The notes under the pieces: generated by a model | Database searches by the model: none | Seen by the model: only the letters and a program-made list of their open reading frames with translations | What the model was told of the DNA's origin: nothing | Made by a program: the position numbers and the translations under genes | Assembly (NCBI GenBank): GCA_051453625.1 | Contig: JBOZIK010000001.1 | Span: 154,635,990-154,699,989 of the forward strand | Source of the DNA: Welwitschia mirabilis | Taxonomy: Eukaryota; Gnetophyta; Gnetopsida; Welwitschiales | Length of the DNA stretch: 64,000 nt | Direction of reading: 5' to 3' | Part shown: positions 36,985-47,491 of the stretch, piece by piece | How the letters are laid out: each line of letters begins with the position of its first letter | Position numbering within the stretch: the stretch's first letter is position 1

Positions 36985-38385
36985 ATCTAAAGATCCTTCA
37001 TATAATTTCAAACATTATCCATTAACCTTCTAAATCTCTCTAGTATCTAAGTCTAAAATCTTAACTGAGCCATTAACATGAAGTTTTTTTACAAGGTAAG
37101 GATCTAACCATTTATATGTCAATTTGTTATTCAAAAGATAAACTCCAGTATTGCATACTAAGATAAGTTGACCAAGTTCAAAATTTTTATGAAATATTTT
37201 TTTATCATGTTTGAACTTTTCTTGGCCTTTATAGATTAATTGACGATGTATGACACTAGTTCTTTTTTTATCAATATTATCTAATTAGACTAATCTATAT
37301 TTAAGGTTTTCATAAAAATCCACAAGATTAAGTTGATGAGATGCGTGATAAGAATTATAGCATACATCAATAGGTAATATACAAAATTTACCATATACAA
37401 GTTTGTAAGATGAAAAACTAAGAAAGTATATCAAGTAGTATGATAAGCCCAAAGTACATCATTAAGTTTAGAAGCTCAAGACTATTTATTAATAGAAATA
37501 AGTTTTTGTAACATTTTATTTATTTCTCTATTAGCATGTTTAACCTATTCATTAGTTTGAGAATGATAACCACAAACTATTCTATGTTTTATACCAATGG
37601 ACAAAAAATGTTTTCTAAAAATCTGGTTAATGAAATGAGTACCTTGATCACTAATGATAACTCTAATAAAACTAAATCTTTGAAAGATATGAGTTCTATA
37701 AAAATGATAAATAGTTCAGGCATCATTCAAAGAAGTAGGTATGGCTTCAACCCATTTAGTCATGTAATCTACAGCCATTAAAATATAATGCTTATCAGAA
37801 GAAGGTCGATTAATAGGGTCTATAAAATTAATATCCTAATAATTAAAAGTCTCACACTCATGAATAAGTCTAAGGGGCATTTATTATGAACAAAAAAGGC
37901 TTTAATAATGCTAACAAGGATCACACCTTTTAGCAAAATCAAAAGAATTACAAAAAAGAGTCAGGTAATAAAAACCAAAATGGAGGATTTTCATTGCTAT
38001 TTTATATCCACTAAAGTGTCCTTCATAAATACTAATATGACAAATATGAATGATTTTAGGTATTTCCCAATTAGGCATACATTTTTTGATGATTTGGTCT
38101 TTACACCTATGGTACAAATGTGGCCTTATCCACTCATAGTCATGTATCCTATGGAGAAATGATTTGTATTAATTGTAGCTCTAGTGTTATGGTGTTTTCA
38201 TGGTTACAAGATAGTTAACAATTTCTGCATACCAAGGAGGAGGATCAAAAGAAGATATAGTAAAAATCTGCTCACTAGGAAATAAATCATTAATGATAGA
38301 ATCATCTGGAGAAGAAGAAAGACAAGATAAGTGATCAGTACTAGAATTATGCTTCCCTAGTTTATCCATTATGATTAAGTTAAAC
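36985..38385 (-). pseudogene. Athila integrase
   Basis: Inserts the cDNA into host DNA. From high to low coordinate: spacer with DLFPSEQIFTISS and PPPWYAEIVNYLVT (about 38290-38200), the zinc-binding region LYHRCKDQIIKKCMPN, HICHISIYEGHFSG and SFDFAKRCDPC (38120-37911) keeping both His and both Cys; the core with YILMAVDYMTKWVEAIPT (37790-37730), RVIISDQGTHFINQIFRK (second Asp kept) and GYHSQTNE for the YHPQTNGQ block; then LNDVLWAYHTT, and the C-terminal VNGSVKILDLDTREI with KWLDPYLVKK in place of the GP(F/Y) module (about 37110-37030). Stops are scattered (Q and W sites). Clearly an integrase of the Athila/Tat kind; not functional. Confidence 0.85.
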
Positions 38386-38387
38386 TT

Positions 38388-38690
38388 TTACATAAGGAGG
38401 ATCCATCTAATCAAACATGCACTAGAGTCTTTCTTGATCATGAGGTAATGACTAGCAGCATAGTTGGTGTAAACACTTATATGAAAGCCTAAAAGATGAT
38501 GTTTAAGAGAATAAAGGCAAAAGATAATAGCTAGCATCTCTTTCTCTGTAGTGGTATAATCCATTTGAGTTCTAAAAACAGATTTGCTATGGTAAGATAT
38601 AACATAAAAATCATTTCCATATTTCTGACAAAGAACCCCACCTACAGCAAAATTACTGGCATCGCACATAAGTTTAAAACCTTTTTCCTA
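38388..38690 (-). pseudogene. Athila RNase H domain
   Basis: Ninety-three codons open without a stop: FKLMCDASNFAVGGVLCQKY, HSKSVFRTQMDYTTTEKEML, LYSLKHHLLGFHISVYTNYA and SACLIRWILLM. These match the RT-RNase H domain blocks: the first Asp in CDAS, the Glu in TTEKE, and the third Asp changed to Asn in VYTNYA (family VYTDHA), a G-to-A change. It degrades the RNA strand during reverse transcription. Confidence 0.88.
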
Positions 38691-39018
38691 ATTAGGTTCC
38701 CTTACTATAAGAGCATATGATAGTTTATTCTTAAGCCTATTGAAATCAAGTTGACAAGATTTATTCCATTCAAATTTGGCTTCTTTCTCTAGTAAGAAAT
38801 GAAGGGATTTATAGATATTAGCATAATCATAAATAAACTCATGGTAAAAATCACATTGATCAAGAAAAGTTCTAGCATGTTTAACATTTGTAGGAGGACT
38901 TAATTTTTGAATAATAGCAACTTTAGAATCATCCATTCTACTCCCCTCTTTTGAGATATGATAATCTAAAATAATTTCACTTCCTACAAGAAATAGGCTC
39001 TTTTCCTAACTTAAGTGT
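38691..39018 (-). pseudogene. Athila reverse transcriptase, connection region, copy 1
   Basis: Encodes SRMDDSKVAIIQKLSPPTNV, ARTFLDQCDFYHEFIYDYA and LLEKEAKFEWNKSCQLDFNR, the family's I-x-KLPPPTNV, RSFLGHAGFYRRFI and LL-x-K-x-x-F-x-W blocks. It joins directly to the RNase H. Cut by a 121-N gap. Confidence 0.85.
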
Positions 39019-39139
39019 NNNNNNNNNNNNNNNNNNNNNNNNNNNNNNNNNNNNNNNNNNNNNNNNNNNNNNNNNNNNNNNNNNNNNNNNNNNNNNNNNN
39101 NNNNNNNNNNNNNNNNNNNNNNNNNNNNNNNNNNNNNNN

Positions 39140-40067
39140 AGATCTAGACAAAGATTTGCTATGGTAAGATATAACATGAAAATCATTTCCATATTTCTAA
39201 TAAAGAACCCCACCTACAGCAAAATTACTGGCATCGCACATAAGTTCAAAACCTTTTTCTTAATTAGGTCCCCTTAATATAAGAGCATATGATAGTTTAT
39301 GCTTAAGCCTATTGAAATCAAGTTGATAAGATTTATTCCATTCAAATTTGGCTTCTTTCTCTAGTAACAAATGAAGGGATTTATAGATATTAGCATAATC
39401 ATAAATGAACTGATGGTAAAAATCACATTGATTAAGAAACATTTGTAGGAGGACTTAATTTTTGAATAATAGCAATTTTAGAATCGTCCATTCTACTCCC
39501 CTCTTTCAAGATATGGTAATCTAAAACAATTTCACTTCCTACAAGAAATAGGCTCTTTTCCTAACTCAAGTGTAGGCCATTAGAAACATAACGATCTAAA
39601 ACTTTGTCCAGTCAATCTAAAATTTGTTCAAACTTTTTAACATAAATAGAGAAGTCATCCATAAAAATCTTAATGGAATCCTAAAGCATATCAAAAAAAA
39701 TGCCCATCATAGCATGCTAAAAAGTATCGGAAGCATTATGAAGGCTAAAAGGCATGCATCTAAAAGCGAAAGTACCAAAAGAAGAACTAAAAGTGGTTTT
39801 GGATTGGTCCTTGCTAGCAATGCAAACCTAGTTGTAACCACTATAACTATCAAGAAAATAATAAAAAGCATGATCCTGAATCCTATCAAGAATCTAATTA
39901 AGAAAAGCAAAAGTATAGTAGTCTTTTTTGGTTACTTCATTTAGTTTTCTAAAGTCTATGCATATTCTCCATTTCCCATATTTCTTAGGATCTACTGTCA
40001 AAGGGCTAATCCACTCACTATTAGCAATCGAATAAATGATTCTAGCATCTATTAATTTTATGATTTC
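39140..40067 (-). pseudogene. Athila reverse transcriptase, palm and connection, copy 2
   Basis: Steps back over the region just read (about 94% identical) and extends toward the N-terminus. It has lost roughly 20 codons in the connection (…LSPPTNV missing before FLNQCDFYHQ). The palm is well kept: HAFYYFLDSYSGY near 39850 with the first catalytic Asp, SKTTF and FGTFAFRCMPF near 39790, and IFMDDFSIY at 39642-39668 with the Asp pair at 39654-39659. The beginning near 40060 reads EIIKLINARIIYSIANSEW. Frame breaks occur around 39780. Confidence 0.85.
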
Positions 40068-40167
40068 NNNNNNNNNNNNNNNNNNNNNNNNNNNNNNNNN
40101 NNNNNNNNNNNNNNNNNNNNNNNNNNNNNNNNNNNNNNNNNNNNNNNNNNNNNNNNNNNNNNNNNNN

Positions 40168-40790
40168 ATCTATAGCCATTAAAATGTAATTTTTATTAGA
40201 ATAAGGTGGATGAGTAGGGCCTATAAAATCAATATCCTAATAATTAAAAGGCTCATATTCTAGAATAAGTTTAAGGGATATTTTATATGAACAAAAAGGC
40301 TATGATAACACTGATAAGAATTACACTTTCTAACAGAATTAAAAGAATTCTAAAAAAGAGTAGCCAATAAATACTAGAAGGGAGAATTTTCATAGCTATT
40401 TTATGTTTACTAAAGTATTCTCCATAAACACCACTATGAAAAAGATGAATAAGTTCAGGTATTTCCCAATTAGGTACATATTTTCTCATAATTTATTCTT
40501 TACACCTATAGTACAAATATGGATCTATCCACTCATAGTCACCTATTCTATAGAACAAAGATTTTCATTGATTGTAGGTCTAATGTTGTGGTGTTTTCAT
40601 GGTTACAAGATAATTAATAATGTCCACATACTAAGAAGGAGGATGAAAATAAGATACAGCAAAAAAGTTACTAATCAAGAAAGTATCATCAATAACAGAA
40701 TCATTAGGAGGAGAAGAAAGATGAGACAAATGATAAACAACATAACTATGCTTTCCTGCTTTATCTATAATGGTTAAATTAAATTCTCAC
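40168..40790 (-). pseudogene. Athila integrase N-terminal part, second pol copy
   Basis: After the 100-N gap at 40068 the sequence jumps back to the integrase, equivalent to 37771-38385. It reads KYVPNWEIPELIHLFHSGVY with GEYFSKHKIAMKI; the zinc-binding His in GHF is now Tyr and the Cys pair is disturbed. More decayed than the first copy, and diverged enough to be a different element or haplotype. Confidence 0.75.
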
Positions 40791-41950
40791 ATAAGAAGGA
40801 TTCATCTAATCAAATAAGTACTAGAGTCTCTATTAATCATGAGGTCATGAATAGCAGCATGATTAGTATAAACATTGGTATAAAAGCCTAAAAAATAATG
40901 TTGAGTTGAATCAAGGCAAAAGATAATTGCTAAAATTTCTTTCTCTATAGTGGTATAATTCATTTAAGTTCTAGAGAAATATTTACTATGGTAAGATATA
41001 ACTTTAATATCATTTCCATATTTTTGATAAAATACCCTAGAAAATTACTCATATCACACATTAATTCAAAGTCTTTTTCCCAATCAGGTTTTATTATAAT
41101 AGGGAATAAGAAAGTTTACATTTAAACCTATTGAAAGCATGCTAACAAGATTCATTCCATTAAAATTTAGCTTCTTTCTCTAGTAATGAGTAAATAGATT
41201 TACAAATATTAGCATAATCATGAATAAACCAATGGTAAAAACCACAATGACCAAGAAAAGATCTAACCTATTTAACATTTGTAGGAGGACTTAGATTTTA
41301 AATAATACCAACTTTAGAAGCATCCATCTTAATCCCCTCTTTAAAGATATGATTATCTAAAGCAATTCCATTTTCTACAAGAAATAAACTCTTTTCCTAA
41401 CTCAATTGTAAGCCACTAGAAATTCAATGGTCTAATACTTTCTCTAATAGATCTAAAATTTGTTTAAATATTTCAATATAAATAGAGAAGTCATCTATAA
41501 AAATCTCAATGGAATCCTTAAGTATACTAAAAATGATATCCATCATAGCACACTAAAAATTATCAAGAGCATTACAAAGTCCAAAAGACATATGTCTAAA
41601 GACAAAAGTATTAAATAAAAAAGTAAAAGTGGATTTGGATTGGTTTTCACTAGAATGAAAACCTGATTGTAACTACTATAATCATCAAGAAAATAGTAAA
41701 AAGCATGACCTTGAATCCTATTAAGAATATGATCAAGAAAATGCAAAGGACAGTAGTATTTTTTAATTACTTCATTTAGATTTCTAAAGTCTATGCACGT
41801 TTTCTATTTCCCATCCTTTTTAGGTACTACCATCAAGGTGATAATCCACTCACTATTAGCAATCGAATAAATGATTCTAGCATCTATTAATTTTATGATT
41901 TCATCTTTTACAATTTGTTTAAGGACTAGATTGAGTCTACGTTAGGGTTG
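40791..41950 (-). pseudogene. Athila RNase H and reverse transcriptase, second pol copy
   Basis: Runs without a gap from RNase H (about 41080-40800) through the connection (41400-41080) to the palm: FIDDFSIY at about 41480-41503, with Met changed to Ile but both Asp kept; HAFYYFLDDYSSYNQVF near 41690-41640; and LINARIIYSIANSEWIITLM at about 41890-41830, followed by PKKDGK and CIDFRNLNEV. Roughly a dozen stops. Confidence 0.8.
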
Positions 41951-42540
41951 CCTTATAGGTTTATTGTTTTCTTAAGGTAAACTTTATGTTGAATAATGAA
42001 AGTGGGTATGGTTATCAAATCATTATGGGACTAATCAAACGCATTTATCTTAGATCACAAAAGAGAGACTAGACTTGATTCTTATTAAGGGGTAATATTT
42101 TTATTGATAATCAAAGGTTTGTTTAGGTCATTATTCAAGAAAATGTATTTTAGTCCACTGTCTAAAGGTTTTAGATTCAGGTTTAAGCTCATATTTTTAT
42201 TCTTTATAAAATTTTTAGGAAAACAAACTATTATGTTATACTATCATCCGGACGTTAGTAATGAATGACATCCTTAAAATAAAAAATCTTAGGTCTACTA
42301 AAATCTTGAACTTTTACACAGTTGACAGACTTAGACTCTCTACACTTCAAATCAAAAAATTCAATTTTTAGATGATCAAAATTAAGTTGATCTTCAAAAA
42401 TATATAAGTTGTTTACTTCTGATTTATCATCAAACAAGGTTAATTCATAAAGCATGGGCCATCTTGCCTCAAGTATATGATGTTGTAAAAACATAGCTGG
42501 CTTAATTTTTTCCCTCACACTCAAATCATTGCCTAAATAT
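41951..42540 (-). pseudogene. Athila pol linker between protease and reverse transcriptase
   Basis: An 89-codon open piece (42255-42524) reads LSVREKIKPAMFLQHHILEA and later FYFKDVIHY; it is the usual variable linker and N-terminal extension before the reverse transcriptase. At 42244 the plus strand has TCATCCGGACG, the least decayed example of the palindromic motif described in the findings. Confidence 0.5.
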
Positions 42541-42960
42541 TTTTTGAATGCATTAAAAAATCTTATTGAAAGCTATTTATTTTTAAAATGATACCCTATC
42601 AAACTGGTTCTTGTATCTATAATATAGTGAGTTATTGCACATAAAGCTGTACCTAGAAGTAAAGGATATCCACCATGGTGTTCAACTTTTATAATTACAA
42701 CATCAATGGAATAGAATACTTCTTATATCTAACTAACCAAATCCTTAATCACACCTAACCTTTTCTTCATAGAAGTATCAGCTAGTTATAAGATAATCTG
42801 TGTAGGTTCTACTCTTTCTTTCAACCCAAGTTTCTCACAAAGGTGTAAGGACATGATGTTGATACTAGCTTAAATATCTATCAAGGCTTTCTTAATTCTA
42901 TGATTTCCTTCTAAAGTAATATGCACAATTATCATCCCCAGATCTTTAAACTTTGGACAT
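42541..42960 (-). pseudogene. Athila aspartic protease
   Basis: Reads ALIDI, stop, ASINIMSLHLCEKLGLKE, TQIIL, LADTSMKKRLGVIKDLV, VEHHGGYPLLLGTALC and TRTSLIGYHF. This is the retroviral-type protease of plant gypsy elements: the D-(L/I)-G-A-S active-site block with Gly replaced by a stop, the QLADRS-x-x-x-PxG strand and the PLILGRPFL block. It would process the Gag-Pol polyprotein. Confidence 0.78.
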
Positions 42961-42999
42961 TTTTAACAAACTAAGTTATTGACATATTATGCTAGGAAA

Positions 43000-44013
43000 A
43001 CTTTACTAGGGATGGTACATTTTTGTTTTTTTCTAATCAAGTCTCTCCATAACTTATAATATTTGGGTTTTCTTGTAAAAGTATCCAAAATGGCAAATTA
43101 TACTCACATTTTACATTAAGGCTTTTAGATAATCATCAAAAATAAGATTTGTATTAAGCTTATCAGACCATTGGGGTAGTAAGTTTCTTATGTGAAGAGT
43201 TTTTCTTTTTATTGCTTATATAGAATGGAAATAATGGTTTTCTAAGATTTTAATGTCCTCTTCTTTATCATTTTTATCACTTTATGATTTTAAAGTCTTA
43301 TGAGTGGAAGAATTTATGTCATTTTCACTTTTTATCACTACCTTACAATCTTTTCTAACTTCGCTTAGATTCAGTAAAGGTTGAGTGGTAAGAGACCCTT
43401 GTGGTTGTTGATTTTGTCTTTTCTTGTGATTTTCTCAACTCCTCAATGGAATTCCCAAGAGGATCACTTTGGTTTTGGGAATTGGACGAGCTTTCTAAGT
43501 TTTTTAAGTTATTAGATTAGAAGTATATGTTCTCAAATCTTTTTTTAAAAGGTTAAAAGTTAGGATGGTTTGTTTGAAAATTTTTGAAGTTGGGTTATTC
43601 ACTAATCCTAGGTTGAAAGTTGTTATGATTTTGGACTTGTCTTTGATTTTGATTTTAATTATAGTTTGAGAACCTCTAGTTAAAAGCACAAAATTCCTTA
43701 TAAATTTTTATTTTGTAAGTTAGAAGTAAAGGACATTTTTGGATAACATGATAACTATCCTCACACAAATCATAGTAGGAACTACAACTTCACTCTTCTT
43801 AGTTGTTACCTTAGCATAAAGAATTATTTATGTATAATTTTCTAAGATTGAGATGAAATTATTTATGATATTGGTTGGTTTATTTTTAGCTCTTATTTCA
43901 TTTTTTTTAATGATTTACCTCCTTTAGATATTTAATGATTTGGCCTACATTTTGGTTTTTTTTTTTAGGTAAGGGTTTAGGCCATGTCTGACTTACTCCT
44001 ACAAAGTCTTTCA
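43000..44013 (-). pseudogene. Athila gag C-terminal part with zinc knuckle, copy 1
   Basis: The knuckle lies at 43733-43774: Y-D-L-C-E-D-S-Y-H-V-I-Q-K-C, a CX2CX4HX4C box whose first Cys is now Tyr (TGT to TAT). Downstream it reads NQRFSNYN, an Asn/Gln-rich run, NPTSKIFKQTILTFNLLKK in a shifted frame, and a Gln/Lys/Ser-rich linker leading to the protease. The Asn/Gln- and NHPNF-rich pattern is typical of Athila gag. Cut by a 10-N gap that replaces about 110 bases present in the other copy. Confidence 0.7.
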
Positions 44014-44023
44014 NNNNNNNNNN

Positions 44024-44346
44024 TACCTGTTAAAAGGCATCTACAAGATTTAAATATAAAGTACTAAAGAATCTCTTATAGGTGGAGGCATAGTCTTCAT
44101 TAGGATTTTTTTAGAAGTTGGTAACTTCTTTCTTATATTTTTGGATGAGGGTTTCACTCATAAATCTTTTAATAAAGGCTTCCTAAACTTGACTCCAAGA
44201 TTTTAAGCTTTTATAAGGAATCATTCTTAGCCATAGTTTTACTTTATCTTTTAAAGTGACAGGGAAGATGACTATATAGGTTCTATCACTTATGCATTTT
44301 TTACCATTTCCAGAAGTAAGGACTAACTATTCTATACTGGTAATAT
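44024..44346 (-). pseudogene. Athila gag middle fragment, copy 1
   Basis: Reads the same as 45060-45390: a gag helical region with SLKSW and AFIKRFM-like segments and YKRFF. Ends at a 100-N gap, after which the sequence steps back about 830 bases. Confidence 0.65.
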
Positions 44347-44446
44347 NNNNNNNNNNNNNNNNNNNNNNNNNNNNNNNNNNNNNNNNNNNNNNNNNNNNNN
44401 NNNNNNNNNNNNNNNNNNNNNNNNNNNNNNNNNNNNNNNNNNNNNN

Positions 44447-45700
44447 TTATATTAGAAGTATATGTTCTCAAATCTTTTCTTAAAAGGTTAAAAGTTAGGA
44501 TGGTTTGTTTGAAAACTTTTGAAGTTGGGTTATTCACTCATCCTAGGTTGAAAGTTGTTATGATTTTAGACTTGTCTTTGATTTTAATTTTAATTGTAGT
44601 TTGAGAACCTCTAGTTAAAAGCACAAACTTCCTTATAAATTTTCCCTTTGTAAGTTAGAAGTAAAGGACATTTTTTGATAACATGATAACTATCCTCACA
44701 CAAATCATAGGTAGGAACTACAACTTCACTCTTCTCAGTTGCCATCTTAGCATAAAGAATCATTTATGTATAATTTTATAAGGTTGAGGTAAAATTCTTT
44801 ATGATATTGGTTGGTTTATTTTTAGCTCTTATTCCATTTTGTTAATAATTTACCTCCTTTAGATATTTAATGATTTGGCCTATAGTTTGATTTTTTTTTA
44901 AGGTAAGGGTTTAGCCCATGTTTGAATTACTTCTACAAAGTCTTTAAATACTTTCCAAGCATCATCTAAGGTTTGGTTCAATAAGTTACTTCCACATGAA
45001 AAATCTACAAGTTGCTTTATGTGACTATTTAATCCATTGTAAAAGTAGTCAACAAGTTCTACCTGTGAAAAGGGATCAACAGGGTTTGAATATAAAGCAA
45101 TAAAGAATCTCTTATAGGTGGAGGCATAGTCTTCATTAGGATTTTTTTAGAAGTTGGTGACTTCTTTCTTATATTTTTGGATGATGGTTTCACTCATAAG
45201 TCTTTTAATAAAGGCTTCTTGAACTTGACTCCAAGATTTTAAGCTTTTATGAGGAATCATTCTTATCCATAGTTTTACTTTATCTTTTAAAGTGATAGGG
45301 AAGATAACTATATAGGTTCTATCACTTATGCATTTTGTACCATTTTTAGAAGTAAGGACTAACTATTCTATACCGGTAATATGTTATAAGGGATCTTTAT
45401 TTTATTCACCATTAAAAGTAGAATATGCATTTAGGTTACATAGTTTAATATCATCATTAGGAGGTAAGTCAAATGAGGTTTAGATTTCACATTTCTTATT
45501 TACTATGAGATCTCTAAGGGTGACATGGGCATTGGTATAAGTAGAAGTGGTTGTAAGGGTTCTAATGATAAGGGGTAAATTTGGTGAGATAAGTTTCTTT
45601 TGCTTTTGAAATGAGATAGGCATGGTTAAAAATGAGAAACTCTCATCTAAACAATCATCTAAAAAATTTTTCTTTAGTAAAATCAGACTCTATAGAAATA
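44447..45700 (-). pseudogene. Athila gag, copy 2 (fuller)
   Basis: Gag forms the virus-like particle. Reading from about 45600 down: TLRDLIVNKKCEI, LPPNDDIKLCNLNAY, then KIK-x-WLRMIPHKSLKSWSQV, EAFIKRLMSETI, YKKEVTNF, NEDYASTYKRFF, VDYFYNGLNSHIKQLVDFSC and LNQTLDDAWKVFKDFVEVIQ. The W-x-x-x-F-L/I-x-K-F and F-x-x-G-L blocks with the helical order are those of the retrotransposon gag family. The knuckle at about 44670-44715 is again C-to-Y at the first Cys. Stops are at Q/W sites with several frameshifts. Upstream of the gag the leader starts. Confidence 0.78.
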
Positions 45701-46414
45701 AAAAGTAGATATTATAGGAATTTCTAAATCTTATGTATCTGTCTTATATTTACCTGATTTAGTTTCTAGGTCCATCAAACCTTCTCAGTGGTATTTTTTA
45801 TTTCTTATCAAATTTTACCATACATGCTTAATTTTTGATGCATAGAGTATCATCCTTATAGTTATCTAGATGATAATCTAGATAATAGAAACATAGAAAC
45901 CATAGAAAAGAAAAAAGTAAAAAATAAAAACAAAAAACTGACAAATACGGAAAACTTTGAAAATAGACTATCATTCATTTGAGTCATCTAGGTGATAGAG
46001 AGGATAATAATAAGATCCTAAAAATTTTTTGACAAAAAACTAAAATAAAAAACTCATGACACAAAGTTCATCGTTGTTNNNNNNNNNNNNNNNNNNNNNN
46101 NNNNNNNNNNNNNNNNNNNNNNNNNNNNNNNNNNNNNNNNNNNNNNNNNNNNNNNNNNNNNNNNNNNNNNNNNNNNNNAAAAACTGAAATAAAAAACTCA
46201 TGACACAAAGTTCATCATCACTGCATATCATCTAGATAATGAAGCAGACAACTAATATTTTATTATTAAATAGAAGGAAAACCTTTATTTGAGCACAAAA
46301 ACTAGCACTACAAAAAGGAGAAACCTATACTATTGGTACAATGTTATTGCAAGAAAGCATCCAAATTAAAATACTCACTAGAGTAATGACAAATGTCAAA
46401 CTTTCAAGTAGCAT
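45701..46414 (-). other. Athila 5' leader
   Basis: Non-coding stretch between primer-binding site and gag. It contains palindromic motifs at 45862, 45984 and 46228. A 100-N gap at 46079-46178 repeats about 45 bases on both sides with differences (…TTCATCGTTGTT versus TTCATCATCACT). CACTACAAAAAGG at 46305 looks like a CACTA terminus but is inside the leader. Confidence 0.55.
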
Positions 46415-46432
46415 TCCCTAGCAATAGCGTTA
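46415..46432 (-). promoter_or_regulatory. Primer-binding site (tRNA-Asp type)
   Basis: On the minus strand TAACGCTATTGCTAGGGA lies three bases inside the 5' LTR. It matches TGGCGCCGTTGCCGGGGA, the site used by Athila elements, with every difference a transition or T/A decay product. Reverse transcription would start here. Confidence 0.75.
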
Positions 46433-46435
46433 AGA

Positions 46436-47491
46436 TGTTATAGTGTATATTTATATAATATTATGTTCTAAGTAGTCACAAATATAATGCACAAACACAA
46501 CACACTAATATAGATAGAAGCGATCCAAATGTTGTAATCTATCAAAGGCAAAAATAGAAAATAAGAGGTTTGCTTTCCACAAAGAAATGCCTATACTCTA
46601 CCTATAAAAATAACTTGTAATGCAGTAACAATCCAACACACTCCTACAAAGCTAATCTAGAAAAATAAAATAACAATGCACCTAACTTAAATTAATCATA
46701 CACCACCTTAACAAAGGTTACTCTTATAACCTATATTACTAAAGAAACTATCACTAAATCAAAAGCAACATAAGCTATGAGGGTAAAAAAATAATCATAC
46801 ATTAAAATTAGAAAAAGAAGTATTTTGTATTAGATTATGAGTCAGTTCCATGTTACAAAGTAGCCACACCTTAATGGAGAAAACATCATCTAATACCAAG
46901 CAAAACATCTCTTTAAAACTACAAGGATGGATTCTGGCCCTTTAATCTTCTGTCATGAGAATTTTAGATGCAAAAAAAGATAAGCAAAAGTCAAGTGCGA
47001 GATCACTATTTATTAACAACAAGCACATAAGAAAACAGACAAAAAGGCATGGGTAAAAACGTAATGGTTATGCAAGAAAAAATGGATATACATGTGGTAG
47101 AAGTTAGGTGAATGTTTGGTACAAACATTACATTAGTATCATTTGGCAGGTCGTCTAGATGATAGAAGAGATAATGCCACCTTATTATTAATCTACATTA
47201 TATATTAGGCTACTTATAGTCAGAGTCCCAATTGGTACTATTTATTCAATCTTCCATATAGTCGTCCGAATGATGATGTGGACAATAGTCTTTAACAAAT
47301 CTGCAATTAGTGCATTAGCTTGCATGTTTTGTTGGAAGTTGTTTCAAAAATGTAAAGTATTTAGAATTATTCAAAATGCTATAACTCATCACCGAGATTT
47401 CCTGTTTTTATTTTTTTCATCTTAGCTCTCTATTATCCTACAAAACCAATCAGAATACCCTATTAAATATGCGTAAGTTGGCAGTGCAATA
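46436..47491 (-). repeat. Athila 5' LTR
   Basis: In plus orientation it begins TGTTATAGTGTATATTTATA and ends GGCAGTGCAATA (CA decayed to TA). Homologous over its length to 27441-28544. It contains the palindrome variants TCGTCTAGATGA (47151) and TCGTCCGAATGA (47262), the latter retaining two CpG sites. The divergence from the 3' LTR is clearly more than a few percent, but the 3' LTR may come from another copy because of the step-backs. Confidence 0.8.

Larger units (their letters stand above)
27441..47491 (-). mobile_element. Athila/Tat-like Ty3/gypsy retrotransposon, inserted in the CACTA second gene
   Basis: A minus-strand element: 5' LTR 46436-47491, primer-binding site 46415-46432, gag about 45700-43000, protease about 42950-42550, reverse transcriptase, RNase H and integrase down to about 36985, a long non-coding stretch, an extra ORF, polypurine tract, and 3' LTR 27441-28544. 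The outer ends are TG and TA (CA decayed). The flanks are GGCTT at 27436-27440 and GACTT at 47492-47496, a 5-bp target duplication with one transition. The 20-kb length is inflated: gaps at 30252, 33465, 35386, 39019, 40068, 44014, 44347 and 46079 each step back into a similar copy, so several regions appear two or three times. Confidence 0.8.

Noticed and set aside
37536-38162. Plus-strand frames in the Athila integrase region
   Set aside because: The minus strand reads as integrase with conserved blocks; the plus-strand frames are shadows.
39624-39944. 106-codon Lys/Ser-rich plus-strand frame
   Set aside because: It is the complement of the reverse transcriptase palm, including the FMDD block.
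46305-46320. CACTACAAAAAGG as a CACTA transposon terminus
   Set aside because: It lies inside the Athila 5' leader, with no inverted partner or 3-bp duplication found; likely chance.
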